Assembly: GCF_003332275.1 (NCBI RefSeq)
Contig: NZ_QOVA01000004.1
Coordinates: 122,327 to 186,326, forward strand
Direction of reading: 5' to 3'
DNA from: Edaphovirga cremea
GTDB taxonomy: Bacteria > Pseudomonadota > Gammaproteobacteria > Enterobacterales > Enterobacteriaceae
Length of the DNA stretch: 64,000 nucleotides
A program made the position numbers and the translations under genes. The notes beneath the pieces are model-generated. The model did no database searches. It was not told the origin of the DNA and saw nothing but the letters and a program-made list of their open reading frames with translations. Below are positions 34,829-45,194 of this stretch, piece after piece; positions within the stretch are counted from its first letter, which is position 1; the number at the start of each line of letters is the position of its first letter.

Positions 34829-37393
34829 CTATTCTTTTTCATTTTTTTTGGCTTGGCGAGAGGGTAAGCGTTTCGCTGCATGGCGAGCCAGCAGTGTGTA
34901 AATGCTCAAACCAATCAACGCGGAAAACAGCAAACTCAACAGCGACAGCAAAACGATGTGCTGGCTGGCGTACCAGACAAACATCATGTACCACGGCAAT
35001 TGCCCGGTTGGAAACTGACTGCCCACGCGGAAACTGCGGATACCATTTTCATCGGTCACGATAGCCAGATCGCCGCGGATACCGGCATTAATGCTTGATG
35101 ACTTCAGGTCGGCGTGGATTTTCTGCAACTCTTTCCCGTTGGTGGCGGTCGCGACAACAACAACCCTTTTGCTGCCCCATTGGGAAGGAAAGCTCAGGAA
35201 TCCGCGCCAGGCTTCGGTTGACGACAGGTAGCGATCGGCATCCACCGGTGAGCGGAACCAGTCACCGATCAGCCAGGATTTGGCTTTCTCGATTTGGCTC
35301 GGCGCAGTAACACCCAACACTTTGTTATTCAAGGTGAAAGGTGAGCCTTGCAGCAACTGCTGGCTGAGTTTCTGGTCATCCAGCGTGGTCACCGCCAGAA
35401 CATCACTGTCATTGAACAGCGGATTGCCTGCTTCATTGCCCTGCAAACCAAACACCACTTTTACGTGGCTGACCGGCACGCCAGTGGCATTCCCCGAACG
35501 CGCCACCAGGCCGAGCATGGTGCTGAGTTCACTCACATCAGGTTTCTCTGGCAGTAACAGCAGCGTCTGCGAGAAGTCCGCGAGTTTGGAGAAGGGGAAC
35601 GAAGCACCGACGTAATACGACAGGTTCGGCAGCAGCGAGAAATGGTGTGTATGGCTCAGATCGATATAGGAGTTGGGATCGATACGGCTTTTGATGTTGT
35701 TGCTGGTCAGCAGATTGCAGGGCGCGTCCGCTTTGGGCTTGATATCAAAATAGAACTCAAGCTGGTTATCACCGTAGATCAGGTAAGGAGCCAGTTGCAG
35801 ACGGTAACTTTCCTGACGAGAGTCGCCACCGAGTTTGCGCCAGGCGTTTTCAAACAGCCCGTTTTTATTCACCGTCAGATCACGCAGGAACGTGCCGTTA
35901 ATTGACACGTTCATTTGCGAACGGTCTTCATCGATCCAGTTTTCAGTCGGGAACCGGTAGCCGATCTGTACCGGAATGGTATCGCCATCCCACATAAACA
36001 GATCCGGTGCTGCACGGAACGCCACGCGAATACCGTCGTGATAGATACCGTTGGCGGTCAGTTTTTCGTTGTCATGGACCAGAGAGCCGAGAGTGACCGG
36101 TTTATCGGTATCGATCCAGCGCGGGGCATCATAGGGTGCGCGCATAGGGATCTGTTGCAGCGGTACGCTGAGCGCGTTGGTTTTCTCGGGTAAGGGTGAA
36201 CTGATGAGGCGATACGCTGCCTGACGCAGTTGATTTTCATCGTTGCCCAGTACCAGCAACAGTTTGTAAATCGGGTTAGCCGGGTTGTCTATAACTTGTA
36301 CCGATGCGCCCTCGCTGGCTGGCAGAACCAAAGTACCGATGCGATCGCCGGGTCGGCCAAACACAATGCCATTCTGTTCCGGCAAATCCCCGAGGCTGAC
36401 CGGGAAGTCCACATTACGGTAATCAGACAACATACCCAGATAGGACGCGACCATGGCGGCAGCGCTAACGTCCTGCGGTTTCAGTGCGCTGGTGAAAGCC
36501 ATAGCGACTTTGGTTTCCTGCATCTGCATCGGATCAAAGAACGGACGCGGGAAATGCCCCAGATCGCGACCAATGTTCAGGCGCTGGCCATCCATTTGCA
36601 CATGGGTGGCAGGCATAATGGTCACCCAATATTTATCGGACTGATCCTTCTGGCACTCCATGGTATTGCTGTCTTGCACCCTGAAACTGAGGTTATTGCT
36701 CGACACGACCATCGCTGCCGGAATATCCAGCTCGTACTCGTTCTTATCGCTACTGCCACTGCCGGTCAGCGGCAATGTTCCCAGCGGCTGACCGTTCAGC
36801 ATCAGTTCGAGACTGGTGTCGCGGGCAACCAGCGCCGGAGAAACCTTGAGAACCAGCGAAAGGTTGGCGTCAGTAATGACCTGATCATTGGGTAGGGTGA
36901 AGACAATGCCGGACTGCAATTGCCCGCCGCTCAGCGTCAGACCGTTTGGCTGGCCCATATCACTCACGGTGATTTTGTTACTGACAGAATGAACCAGCGT
37001 CGTATTATCCACCGCTGGCTGCTCAGGCGTGGCCGTAGGGGCATAAATGGTCATCGGGGAAGGCGCAGTGATTGGCATGGCTGATTGCGCCGCAACCGGG
37101 GCAGCGCTGCCTTCTGCCGGAGGAAGGTAACTTGGGTGCGGTATGCTTTGTGCGTCATTCGCAACCGCAGGATTCTGCACTGGCACCGGTGTAGGGGCTG
37201 TCGTGTTGGCCGGGACCGATCCCGGTCTTGGCAAGGATTGCAGATCGAGACCTTGCGGCGGCGCGAGGGGATCGTCAGTTACCTGCTCTGCGGAAGAACT
37301 CACGGGCATGACGCCCAGTGCCAGCAGCAATCCACACGCCATATTCCGGCCTGCACTGCGCATTATGGTTTTCAGGGCTGGGAGTCGTTTCAT
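34829..37393 (-). CDS. bcsB: Cellulose synthase periplasmic subunit BcsB
   Basis: The 854-residue protein has an N-terminal signal/anchor, a Pro/Ala-rich segment (about residues 35-135), paired carbohydrate-binding and flavodoxin-like domains, and a C-terminal transmembrane helix (MMFVWYASQHIVLLSLLSLLF) that activates BcsA. It guides the glucan across the periplasm. The ATG overlaps the bcsA stop by 4 bases, so the two are translationally coupled. Confidence 0.94.
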   Translation of the reverse strand: MKRLPALKTIMRSAGRNMACGLLLALGVMPVSSSAEQVTDDPLAPPQGLDLQSLPRPGSVPANTTAPTPVPVQNPAVANDAQSIPHPSYLPPAEGSAAPVAAQSAMPITAPSPMTIYAPTATPEQPAVDNTTLVHSVSNKITVSDMGQPNGLTLSGGQLQSGIVFTLPNDQVITDANLSLVLKVSPALVARDTSLELMLNGQPLGTLPLTGSGSSDKNEYELDIPAAMVVSSNNLSFRVQDSNTMECQKDQSDKYWVTIMPATHVQMDGQRLNIGRDLGHFPRPFFDPMQMQETKVAMAFTSALKPQDVSAAAMVASYLGMLSDYRNVDFPVSLGDLPEQNGIVFGRPGDRIGTLVLPASEGASVQVIDNPANPIYKLLLVLGNDENQLRQAAYRLISSPLPEKTNALSVPLQQIPMRAPYDAPRWIDTDKPVTLGSLVHDNEKLTANGIYHDGIRVAFRAAPDLFMWDGDTIPVQIGYRFPTENWIDEDRSQMNVSINGTFLRDLTVNKNGLFENAWRKLGGDSRQESYRLQLAPYLIYGDNQLEFYFDIKPKADAPCNLLTSNNIKSRIDPNSYIDLSHTHHFSLLPNLSYYVGASFPFSKLADFSQTLLLLPEKPDVSELSTMLGLVARSGNATGVPVSHVKVVFGLQGNEAGNPLFNDSDVLAVTTLDDQKLSQQLLQGSPFTLNNKVLGVTAPSQIEKAKSWLIGDWFRSPVDADRYLSSTEAWRGFLSFPSQWGSKRVVVVATATNGKELQKIHADLKSSSINAGIRGDLAIVTDENGIRSFRVGSQFPTGQLPWYMMFVWYASQHIVLLSLLSLLFSALIGLSIYTLLARHAAKRLPSRQAKKNEKE

Positions 37394-39489
37394 ACGGCTT
37401 CACCCTTGGCTTCTTTGATCGGCGCTTTCTTCTTGCTGCCCCGCTCTTTCCAGGTGTTATAAAACAGCTCAAACACGCAGCGGACAATACTGCCCAGCGA
37501 GTGCAGGATACGATCCTGAGGATAAGGCTCAGAAATCCAGGCATCAGCACGCGCCAACACGACCCGCACCAATTCGCGGCGTTTGGACAGTGGCATAGGC
37601 TGAAACTCCAGACGAATTATCTTCTCATTAGCATCGATCAGGCTTACCGGGAAACAGACCGCGCCGGATTGCAGCAGCAGTTCGACCTCTTCAATCACGT
37701 CAGTCTGGTAGCGATCGTCAGGCGTAACCAATTTGACGCCGCCCATCGACATATCAATGGTGCGGGTGCGCACGGAAATCCCGCTGGCGTAATGGATGAT
37801 GGCCGGGATTTCAACGTCGATACGAATCGTTTTGCGTACCTGACGGGTCTCTTTCGCCACAGCGATGGCGGCCAGCAGAATCAGTACGCTGAAACTCCCC
37901 CAGGCGATATTGAGCGCGATAACGCGGGGATCCACGGCAAAGTAGTCGTGCATGATGGCGCGGACAATGCCGGCAATAATCCCAATCATCATCAACACCA
38001 CGACGATGACGTGGGGTTTCACGATGTGGAAATCGAAGAATCCCACGTCCAACAAACCGCCCTTGTCGGTAACGTTGAACTTACCGTGCCTGGGTGAAAT
38101 CATGGTCAGTATTGTTGGGATAACCAGATGGAAGGCCATCACGGTTTCATAAATCTCACCCCAGAATGAGTAGCGGAAGCGGCCATTCATACGGGAGTTG
38201 ATATAAATCGACATCGCCAGATGGGGCAGGGCGTAGGCGAAAATCAGATTGGCGGATGAGGCAATGATGTTTTGGTTGAACAGCAGATAGGCCATCGGCG
38301 CGGTCAGGAAGACTACGCGCGGCAGGCCAAACTGGAAGTGCAGCATGGCATTGAGGTAGCACAAACGCTGTTGCCACTTGAGCCCGCGTCCTAACAAAGG
38401 GTTATCGACGCGGAAAATCTGTGTCATGCCTCTTGCCCAGCGGGTACGTTGCACGACGTGCAAACCCAGACGCTCGGTTGCCAGACCCGCAGCCAGTGGC
38501 AGGGAAAGAAACGCGGATCCCCACCCCAGACGCTGCATTTTCAGCGCGGTGTGGGCATCTTCCGTCACGGTTTCCACCGCAAATCCACCGATCTCTTCCA
38601 GTGCGCTGCGACGGATTACCGCACAGGAACCGCAGAAGAAGGTCGCATTCCAGTTGTCATTGCCTTGCTGAACCGGGCCATAAAAGAGCGCACCTTCGTT
38701 TGGAATGGTCCGGGCGGCTGACAGATTGCGTTCAAAGGGATCGGGCGAATAGAAGTAGTGTGGCGTCTGAATCAGCGCCAGTTTTTCATCTTTCAAAAAG
38801 CTGCCGACCGTGGCCTGCAAAAAGGCGCGGGTTGCCACATGATCACAATCGAAAATGGTGATGAATTCGCCTTTGGTCAGCTTCATGGCGTGATTGAGGT
38901 TACCGGCTTTCGCATGGCGGTTGTCGTTACGGGTGATATACCCGACCCCGGCATCGGCGGCAAACACGGCAAATTCATCGCGTTTCCCGTCATCGAGGAC
39001 ATAAATCTTCACTTTGTTCTTTGGATAATCGATACATTGCGCGGCCAAAACGGTATCGCGTACAACATCGAGACTTTCGTTATACGTTGGCACATAAATA
39101 TCGACCGTAGGCCAGAGCGACATATCCTCTGGTAATGGCTCAATGGTGCGCTTTAATGGCCAGGTAGTTTGCAAATAACCCAGCAGCAGAATAACCCAGA
39201 CATAAACTTCGGCAGCAAACAGACCGATGCCTAATATGGCTTCTATAACCGAATTAAAATGCAGTGTTTCCGTCGCACGCCAATAGATATAGCGGGTCGA
39301 CATCAACGCGGACATCACGACCATGATCACGCTGATTTTGCGGCTTTTATTGATGCCCAGCAGCAATAGCAAACCGATACTCATCAGGCCAAAAATATAC
39401 TGTTTCTGGCTGTCCATGGGCGTAACGATAATCAGTGCTGCGACGGGCAGCAGCAATATAACGAGTAAAGAAAAAAGAAATTTATTCAT
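37390..39489 (-). CDS. bcsA: Cellulose synthase catalytic subunit BcsA
   Basis: The 699-residue inner-membrane protein contains a GT2 domain with DDG (166-168), DCD (214-216), TED (309-311) and Q347-RTRW, flanked by about eight membrane helices. The C-terminal PilZ domain has both c-di-GMP motifs, RKTIR (552-556) and DMSMGG (579-584). It polymerises UDP-glucose into cellulose and secretes it when c-di-GMP is bound. It lacks the roughly 150-residue N-terminal extension of E. coli BcsA (872). Confidence 0.96.
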   Translation of the reverse strand: MNKFLFSLLVILLLPVAALIIVTPMDSQKQYIFGLMSIGLLLLLGINKSRKISVIMVVMSALMSTRYIYWRATETLHFNSVIEAILGIGLFAAEVYVWVILLLGYLQTTWPLKRTIEPLPEDMSLWPTVDIYVPTYNESLDVVRDTVLAAQCIDYPKNKVKIYVLDDGKRDEFAVFAADAGVGYITRNDNRHAKAGNLNHAMKLTKGEFITIFDCDHVATRAFLQATVGSFLKDEKLALIQTPHYFYSPDPFERNLSAARTIPNEGALFYGPVQQGNDNWNATFFCGSCAVIRRSALEEIGGFAVETVTEDAHTALKMQRLGWGSAFLSLPLAAGLATERLGLHVVQRTRWARGMTQIFRVDNPLLGRGLKWQQRLCYLNAMLHFQFGLPRVVFLTAPMAYLLFNQNIIASSANLIFAYALPHLAMSIYINSRMNGRFRYSFWGEIYETVMAFHLVIPTILTMISPRHGKFNVTDKGGLLDVGFFDFHIVKPHVIVVVLMMIGIIAGIVRAIMHDYFAVDPRVIALNIAWGSFSVLILLAAIAVAKETRQVRKTIRIDVEIPAIIHYASGISVRTRTIDMSMGGVKLVTPDDRYQTDVIEEVELLLQSGAVCFPVSLIDANEKIIRLEFQPMPLSKRRELVRVVLARADAWISEPYPQDRILHSLGSIVRCVFELFYNTWKERGSKKKAPIKEAKGEAV

Positions 39490-39507
39490 CGTGTACCGGG
39501 ATCACTA

Positions 39508-40311
39508 TCAATAAGTATCAGATTTGAGTGAGGTATGGAATTCCCCGTCACCGACTTTTATCCCTAGAATTGCTGCGACCTTTTTACTGATTAGCTCAAT
39601 ATCAAACGCGGCTGCCGATACTGGGCTGAAATCAATAATTGAGCGTTGCGAGGCATTCGCTTCTGGTACGCATTCATCCCTGTGAATCGTGCCTAATAAC
39701 TTTTCATTCAGGCGTTGTTCAAAAAACTGGGTGACGTCACGGTTTAATGTCCGGCGCATATCAATTTGATTAACCACGTAATACTCACCTTTCTTATTAT
39801 TAAGAGGCGAACCAATGAATTTATGGTTTTCCATCTGTGGCAATAATGACAGTGAAGCCGTATCGGCCAGCATCACGATGACGTGCAGATCAGCGATGGT
39901 TTGTACCGCTTTAAGTGCCGGGCTAGGGCCAGGAGGGAAATCGGCAATGACAATTAAACCCGGATAATTCAGGACAGTATTTAATCCGCGTTGCAGAAAA
40001 TTGGGATCGGATGTCAATTCGTGTTCAAACTGCAGGCGTTGTGACTCGTCCACCTCGCCATAAGGCAAGACGAAGGTGTTTGAACCGGCTTTGAGAATGA
40101 ATTGGCTCCAGTCAGAGGCACCGGCGGCTTCAGAAACGAAGCCACGGCCATCAGAAATGGGCACCCCAAAATGCAGGCGCAGGGCATTCTGCACGTCAAA
40201 ATCTATCACCAGCACTTTATTGCCGCTGCGTGCCAACGCATAGGCCAGATTAGCGGCGACAGTCGTTTTGCCCACGCCCCCCTTTGGTGAACAAATGCAA
40301 ACTAACGGCAT
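39508..40311 (-). CDS. bcsQ: Cellulose biosynthesis MinD/ParA-like ATPase BcsQ
   Basis: The 267-residue protein has a deviant Walker A (SPKGGVGKTTVAANLAYALA), switch II in VIADFPPG, and a ParA/MinD fold. BcsQ localises the synthase at the pole or in the secretion complex in enterobacteria. Its start overlaps bcsO by 10 bases and its stop is 18 bases before bcsA. Confidence 0.94.
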   Translation of the reverse strand: MPLVCICSPKGGVGKTTVAANLAYALARSGNKVLVIDFDVQNALRLHFGVPISDGRGFVSEAAGASDWSQFILKAGSNTFVLPYGEVDESQRLQFEHELTSDPNFLQRGLNTVLNYPGLIVIADFPPGPSPALKAVQTIADLHVIVMLADTASLSLLPQMENHKFIGSPLNNKKGEYYVVNQIDMRRTLNRDVTQFFEQRLNEKLLGTIHRDECVPEANASQRSIIDFSPVSAAAFDIELISKKVAAILGIKVGDGEFHTSLKSDTY

Positions 40312-40865
40312 GAGGCAATCATCTCTAGCAAGGGTTGCAATGGAATATCCCGCAGTGGATCGGCCGTCGTCCCGGCGCTTTGCGGTACTTTCTGTTTAAA
40401 CATGTTCTTGTAGCGCGACATTAACTTACCTTGATCAACAGCTTGCCCAGCCACTTGATGCTCTGGCTGAGGTGCGGGGGGAGTCTGGATCTGATTAACG
40501 GCAGTCGGGGCTTGGGCCGGACGCGCTGCGCTTACCGCCTGAAAGAGGGGGGAAGCGTTGACGACTGCGGCTTTCGCGGCCGGTTGTTCAGACAACGGCG
40601 GCGGGGTCTGGGGAGGCAAAGCGCCCGCTACAGCGTTCATAAATGAAGATACATCAAATTCTTTACTGGAAATGGGCGAAGGTGTCGGCTGCGTTGTCCG
40701 ACCATTGTCGAAAGCCTGAGGTGCTTCGTCACGCGCTGAAACTTGTTTTATTATCGCCCAGCCCTGCATTGAGCTACTGTCTTCGTTTTCGGCGATCTCT
40801 TTATAATCAATGCGTTCCATCTTTGCTTTTTCTTTAAATCGTTTAATATCGTCATAATTATTCAT
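40302..40865 (-). CDS. bcsO: Proline-rich cellulose operon protein BcsO
   Basis: The 187-residue protein has a charged N-terminus with IDYKEIAENED, a central Pro/Ala/Gln-rich disordered region (about residues 60-140), and a short conserved C-terminus (SRYKNMFKQKVP and PLQPLLEMIAS). Type I bcs operons of Dickeya and relatives begin with a proline-rich bcsO, and position and composition fit. The IDYKEI segment recalls IDYADI in E. coli BcsR, so it may supply a BcsR-like function to BcsQ; that is inference. It is the first gene of the operon. Confidence 0.75.
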   Translation of the reverse strand: MNNYDDIKRFKEKAKMERIDYKEIAENEDSSSMQGWAIIKQVSARDEAPQAFDNGRTTQPTPSPISSKEFDVSSFMNAVAGALPPQTPPPLSEQPAAKAAVVNASPLFQAVSAARPAQAPTAVNQIQTPPAPQPEHQVAGQAVDQGKLMSRYKNMFKQKVPQSAGTTADPLRDIPLQPLLEMIASCR

Positions 40866-41515
40866 TGAACCCGCCTATACGATATATTGGTCACTCTGCG
40901 GTTTTATCCGATTTTTACCAGTTTGCGTGGTATGAAAACATTCATTGTAGACAAATGTTGCTGGCGATGATTAAGAAAATTTTTGTATGGATTTATCTTA
41001 ATATATCAACAGTCCCCTACATTAATATAGCTGTTCAAGAAATAGGAATTGGCCGGAATCTGCAATATTCTTATATAAACCAGAGAAAAGAGATTATTGC
41101 GGATGTTTATGTTTAATTTTTGTTCTTGAAAGCTACAAAACAGCGTTAAATGCTAAAAACCAGATCATTTACATTGCAAAAATGTTCAATAAATCTTATG
41201 TGTTATTTGCGAAGAGTGATAGTCAGCATTGATATTATGTCAAAGGCAGGTAACCGCGGCGATGACTGGGTAGGATTAAGACTAAAGTGTTTGTTTTATG
41301 AAAGGAAACTCCCAGGGGTGACGTCTCTTGGGCCAGTATTTGGTTATACTTGCCAGGTTACGGCTGCGTTTTCGATGCTACTCTGGCAAAGTAGTTTACT
41401 TAATTGATGCCAGCTCTTGGGCCGGTAATCGTTTTTCACAGGTCGACAGTGCAGACAGAGGCAATATGTTGCCTTTCCCAAGACCTGATTTTGGCTGTTT
41501 TCTCGGAGAGGTAGG
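40866..41515. other. Divergent promoter region of bcs operon and hmsP
   Basis: This 650-base region has no convincing gene. It must hold the bcs promoter on the minus strand and the hmsP promoter on the plus strand. The left half (40870-41200) is AT-rich. The right half holds a repeated 14-mer CTCTTGGGCCRGTA at 41325-41338 and 41414-41427. Confidence 0.5.
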
Positions 41516-43537
41516 GTGCGAGTCAGGCGATCGTTAACCATTAAGCAGATGGCAGCCGTGTCCAGTGTGACATTGGTAATGCTCTGTATTTTTACCATTA
41601 TTCAACTGTTTCACTTTGTGCAACAGCGACGGGAGGATTACGCCCAGCAATTGGAGAATATTGCCCATTCGGTTCGTAAGCCGTTGGCAGAAGCGGTATT
41701 GAATGTTGATATTCCAGAAAGCAAACGGCTTCTCAATAGCTTATTGTCGGTGGGTATTCTGGCTCGCGCTGACGTGGTGCTGCCGAATGAACTGAAAGCG
41801 CTGCATGCTGACTTTCCGCCAGAACGGCCTGTGCCAGCGACAATCGCACGGGTGTTCAATTTGCCGGTGAAGATCTCTGTTCCGCTCTATGCGCTGGAGC
41901 GTGTTTCCACCAATCCCCATCCGCTGGCGTATTTGGTGCTGCAGGCTGACTCTTACCGAATCTACAAATTCATTTTGAGCTTACTCTCCACCATGCTGGC
42001 GACCTATCTTCTGTTGGCGTTGATTCTGACGGTCTCCATCAGTTGGTGCATGAATCGCCTGCTGGTACATCCACTGCGTGATATTGCCCGTGAGCTGGAA
42101 TCGCTGCGTCCAACTGATGTGCTGGGTCATCACCTTTCCCTTTCGCCGCTGCATAGCGATGACGAACTGGGCATGCTGGTCCGCAATTACAATCGTAACC
42201 AGCTCAGCGTTGAAAAGACTTACGGTGATTTGAGTCGATTGAGTACCCGCCATCCGATCAGCGGCTTACCCAATGAAAATCTGTTTATGGAGTTGCTGAC
42301 GCAATACATCCGTTTCAGCCTACGGCCATCACGCTTCAACGTTTTGCTGATTGGAATCGAGACGCTGCGTGAGGTCTCCGGGATCCTCACCGAAATACAG
42401 CGTAATGAACTGCTGCGTACGCTGGTGGAGAAAATCCGCCGTGGATTGCCCGACAACTGCGAACTGTCACAGCTGAGTGACAGCGAGTTTGTGTTGTTGG
42501 CGCGCGGCGTTGAACGCCCTTTCCAGGCAATGCGCATGGCGCGTGAAGTGATGGAACGGATTAACGCGCCGCTGAAACAGGACAAACTCTCGCTGCGCCC
42601 GACGGCAAGTATCGGTATTTCGCACTATTCTGGCGGTGCCAATGTCAGTGCGCATGATTTGATGCTCAATGCCCGTTCCGCCATGGTGTCGGCGCATCAT
42701 CTCGGGAAAAATCAAATCCTGTTTTTTGAGCCGGAACTGACCAGGAAAATCCAGAAGCGATTGAGTCAGGAGAGTGAAATCCTGCAAGCCATTGAACATG
42801 ATGACTTTACGCTCTTCCTTCAGCCGCAGATAAATCTGGCGACCAACGAGATAGTCGGTGCGGAAGCGCTGCTGCGGCGTAAAATGATCAATGGTCGTTA
42901 TAGCCTTGAGGCGGATTTCATTCCCTTCGTGGAAGACATTGGCATCATCGTGCCGTTGGGCTATTGGGTTTTGGAACAAGGGTGTCGGATTCTGGCGGAC
43001 TGGCAGAAGCAGGGCATTGATATCCCGCTGTCCATCAATCTCTCGGGCGTGCAGATTCAGCACCGCCATTTCCTGCCGGAATTGAAAACGCTGATCAGCC
43101 GCTATCAGATTAAGCCGGGTACATTGATTCTGGAAATCACCGAGACTGCGCGCATCTCCGATCTCGACCGGGCGCTCAAATTGCTCACCGAGCTGCGTCT
43201 GGCGGGGGTTTCAGTGGCGTTGGACGATTTCGGCATGGGGTATTCGAGCCTGGATTATCTCAACCGCTTACGCCGTTTACCCATCGACATCATCAAGATC
43301 GATCGCAGTTTTATCAGCAGCTTGCCGCAGGACGACGTCATGGTGCGCATTGTCAGTTCGATGGCCGGGGCGATGAATATCCGGGTGATTGCCGAAGGCG
43401 TGGAAAAACCCGAGCAACGTGACTGGCTGCAACAGCACAATATTTTGCTGGCACAGGGATTTCTGTTTGCCCGGCCTCTGCCGCGCCATGAATTTGAGAA
43501 GCGCCTCGGACTTCAAAGTGACAACAATCCCGAGTAA
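41516..43537 (+). CDS. hmsP: c-di-GMP phosphodiesterase HmsP (YhjK/PdeK)
   Basis: The 673-residue inner-membrane protein has a helix at 11-33, a periplasmic sensor region, a second helix at about 150-172, a HAMP domain, a degenerate GGDEF domain (SDSEF in place of GGDEF) and a complete EAL domain. The EAL catalytic residues are present: EALLR, INLSG, LEITE, DDFGMGYSS, IKIDRSF, AEGVE and QGFLFA. It should hydrolyse c-di-GMP and so restrain the adjacent cellulose synthase. The start is a GTG behind GAGAGG. In E. coli yhjK is also the bcs neighbour. Confidence 0.92.
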   Translation: MRVRRSLTIKQMAAVSSVTLVMLCIFTIIQLFHFVQQRREDYAQQLENIAHSVRKPLAEAVLNVDIPESKRLLNSLLSVGILARADVVLPNELKALHADFPPERPVPATIARVFNLPVKISVPLYALERVSTNPHPLAYLVLQADSYRIYKFILSLLSTMLATYLLLALILTVSISWCMNRLLVHPLRDIARELESLRPTDVLGHHLSLSPLHSDDELGMLVRNYNRNQLSVEKTYGDLSRLSTRHPISGLPNENLFMELLTQYIRFSLRPSRFNVLLIGIETLREVSGILTEIQRNELLRTLVEKIRRGLPDNCELSQLSDSEFVLLARGVERPFQAMRMAREVMERINAPLKQDKLSLRPTASIGISHYSGGANVSAHDLMLNARSAMVSAHHLGKNQILFFEPELTRKIQKRLSQESEILQAIEHDDFTLFLQPQINLATNEIVGAEALLRRKMINGRYSLEADFIPFVEDIGIIVPLGYWVLEQGCRILADWQKQGIDIPLSINLSGVQIQHRHFLPELKTLISRYQIKPGTLILEITETARISDLDRALKLLTELRLAGVSVALDDFGMGYSSLDYLNRLRRLPIDIIKIDRSFISSLPQDDVMVRIVSSMAGAMNIRVIAEGVEKPEQRDWLQQHNILLAQGFLFARPLPRHEFEKRLGLQSDNNPE

Positions 43538-43838
43538 AAAACATCACTAAAATACCCTGATACAGGTCGTTGCCCGATCGCCAATCGGTCGGGTTTCTTT
43601 TGCCCGCATTCCCTTCACTCTTCCCGGTCTTTACCGGTTTTTTGTCGCCCATGAACGCTGGATTTATGCTCTTTTTATCCAAGCTTAACTCGGTTCAGCT
43701 CTTATTTTTGAATGAAGCCATGTTGCAAACAAATACAAGTTATTTCCTCTCTGTTAGTGAGGTGTTACTTTCCGTTCGTCGCTAACAGTACCAACCTCTC
43801 TCTGTGGGTGCGATATAATATTTCAAAGGATGTTAAAA
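43538..43838. other. Intergenic region hmsP-dctA
   Basis: About 300 bases. It holds the hmsP terminator and the dctA promoter and leader; I could not define a confident CRP or DcuR site. Confidence 0.5.
43573..43597 (+). terminator. Probable terminator after hmsP
   Basis: CCCGA (43573-43577) pairs with TCGGG (43589-43593), with further inner pairing, and TTTCTTTT follows. It lies 36 bases after the stop. Confidence 0.65.
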
Positions 43839-45131
43839 ATGAAAATATCGATATTTAAAAGCCTCTACTTTCAGGTGCTGACCGCGATTACGCTAGGTAT
43901 CCTCTTGGGGCACTTTTATCCTGACCTCGGTGCCCAGATGAAACCCCTGGGTGATGGCTTCGTTAAGCTGATTAAAATGATTATTGCCCCTGTCATCTTC
44001 TGTACCGTGGTGACAGGTATTGCGGGTATGGAAAGCATGAAGGCGGTAGGGCGGACGGGTGCAATTGCCCTGCTGTACTTTGAAATCGTCAGTACCATCG
44101 CCTTGATTATCGGTTTGCTGGTAGTGAATATTTTCCAACCGGGTGCAGGGATGAACGTCGATCCTGCCGCGCTGGACGCCAAAGCCGTCGCGATGTATGC
44201 GGAACAGGCCCAGCAGCAGGGATTGGTGCCATTCTTGCTGGATATCATTCCCAGCAGCGTAATTGGTGCGTTTGCCAGCGGTAATATTCTCCAGGTTTTG
44301 CTGTTTGCCGTGATGTTCGGGTTTGCCTTGCACCGTCTGGGTGAAAAAGGGCAGGTGATTTTCAATGTGATCGACAGTTTCTCGCGGGTCATTTTCGGCA
44401 TCATCAATATGATCATGCGTCTTGCCCCACTGGGTGCCTTCGGTGCCATGGCGTTTACCATCGGTAAATATGGCGTCGGAACGCTGGTACAGCTGGGACA
44501 GTTGATTCTGTGCTTCTACCTGACCTGTTTCTTGTTCGTCATCTTTATTCTGGGGTCGATTGCGAGAGCCAACGGTTTCAGCATTTTCAAATTTATCCGT
44601 TATATCAAAGAAGAGTTACTGATCGTTCTTGGTACCTCCTCTTCTGAGTCCGTGCTCCCACGTATGCTGGATAAAATGGAGAAGCTGGGTTGTAAGAAAT
44701 CGGTCGTCGGTCTGGTTATTCCTACTGGCTACTCTTTCAATCTGGACGGTACCTCGATTTACCTGACGATGGCTGCGGTGTTTATCGCCCAGGCAACCAA
44801 CACGCACATGGATATCTGGCATCAGATTACCCTGTTAGTCGTGCTGCTCCTGTCATCGAAAGGGGCGGCGGGTGTGACCGGCAGTGGTTTCATCGTGCTG
44901 GCAGCGACCATTTCGGCGGTAGGACACCTTCCGGTCGCTGGTCTGGCGCTGATTCTGGGTATCGACCGCTTTATGTCAGAAGCCCGTGCGCTGACCAACC
45001 TGGTAGGTAACGGTGTCGCTACCGTTGTTGTCGCGAAGTGGGTAGACCAACTGGACGAGCAACAGCTTCAGGACACGTTATCGAACAAGAAAACGCCACC
45101 ATCTGACAAAACGCCCATCTCGTTATCGTAG
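43839..45131 (+). CDS. dctA: C4-dicarboxylate:H+/Na+ symporter DctA
   Basis: The 430-residue protein is a DAACS (GltP/DctA) carrier with the reentrant-loop motifs [12 protein letters not shown] and STAG-like [18 protein letters not shown], and the NLDGTSIY helix. It takes up succinate, fumarate and malate under aerobic conditions. I use the ATG at 43839, placed 8 bases after AAGGA; the in-frame ATG at 43830 overlaps that site. A strong terminator follows. Confidence 0.96.
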   Translation: MKISIFKSLYFQVLTAITLGILLGHFYPDLGAQMKPLGDGFVKLIKMIIAPVIFCTVVTGIAGMESMKAVGRTGAIALLYFEIVSTIALIIGLLVVNIFQPGAGMNVDPAALDAKAVAMYAEQAQQQGLVPFLLDIIPSSVIGAFASGNILQVLLFAVMFGFALHRLGEKGQVIFNVIDSFSRVIFGIINMIMRLAPLGAFGAMAFTIGKYGVGTLVQLGQLILCFYLTCFLFVIFILGSIARANGFSIFKFIRYIKEELLIVLGTSSSESVLPRMLDKMEKLGCKKSVVGLVIPTGYSFNLDGTSIYLTMAAVFIAQATNTHMDIWHQITLLVVLLLSSKGAAGVTGSGFIVLAATISAVGHLPVAGLALILGIDRFMSEARALTNLVGNGVATVVVAKWVDQLDEQQLQDTLSNKKTPPSDKTPISLS

Positions 45132-45165
45132 TCAGTCCGTAAAAAAGACGTAAATCATAGTCTTG

Positions 45166-45194
45166 GCCACCGTTTACTTGATGTAAACGGTGGC
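45166..45194 (+). terminator. Hairpin after dctA
   Basis: A perfect 12-bp stem GCCACCGTTTAC / GTAAACGGTGGC with a 5-base loop lies 34 bases after dctA. The T-run is short (TTAT). Confidence 0.8.
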
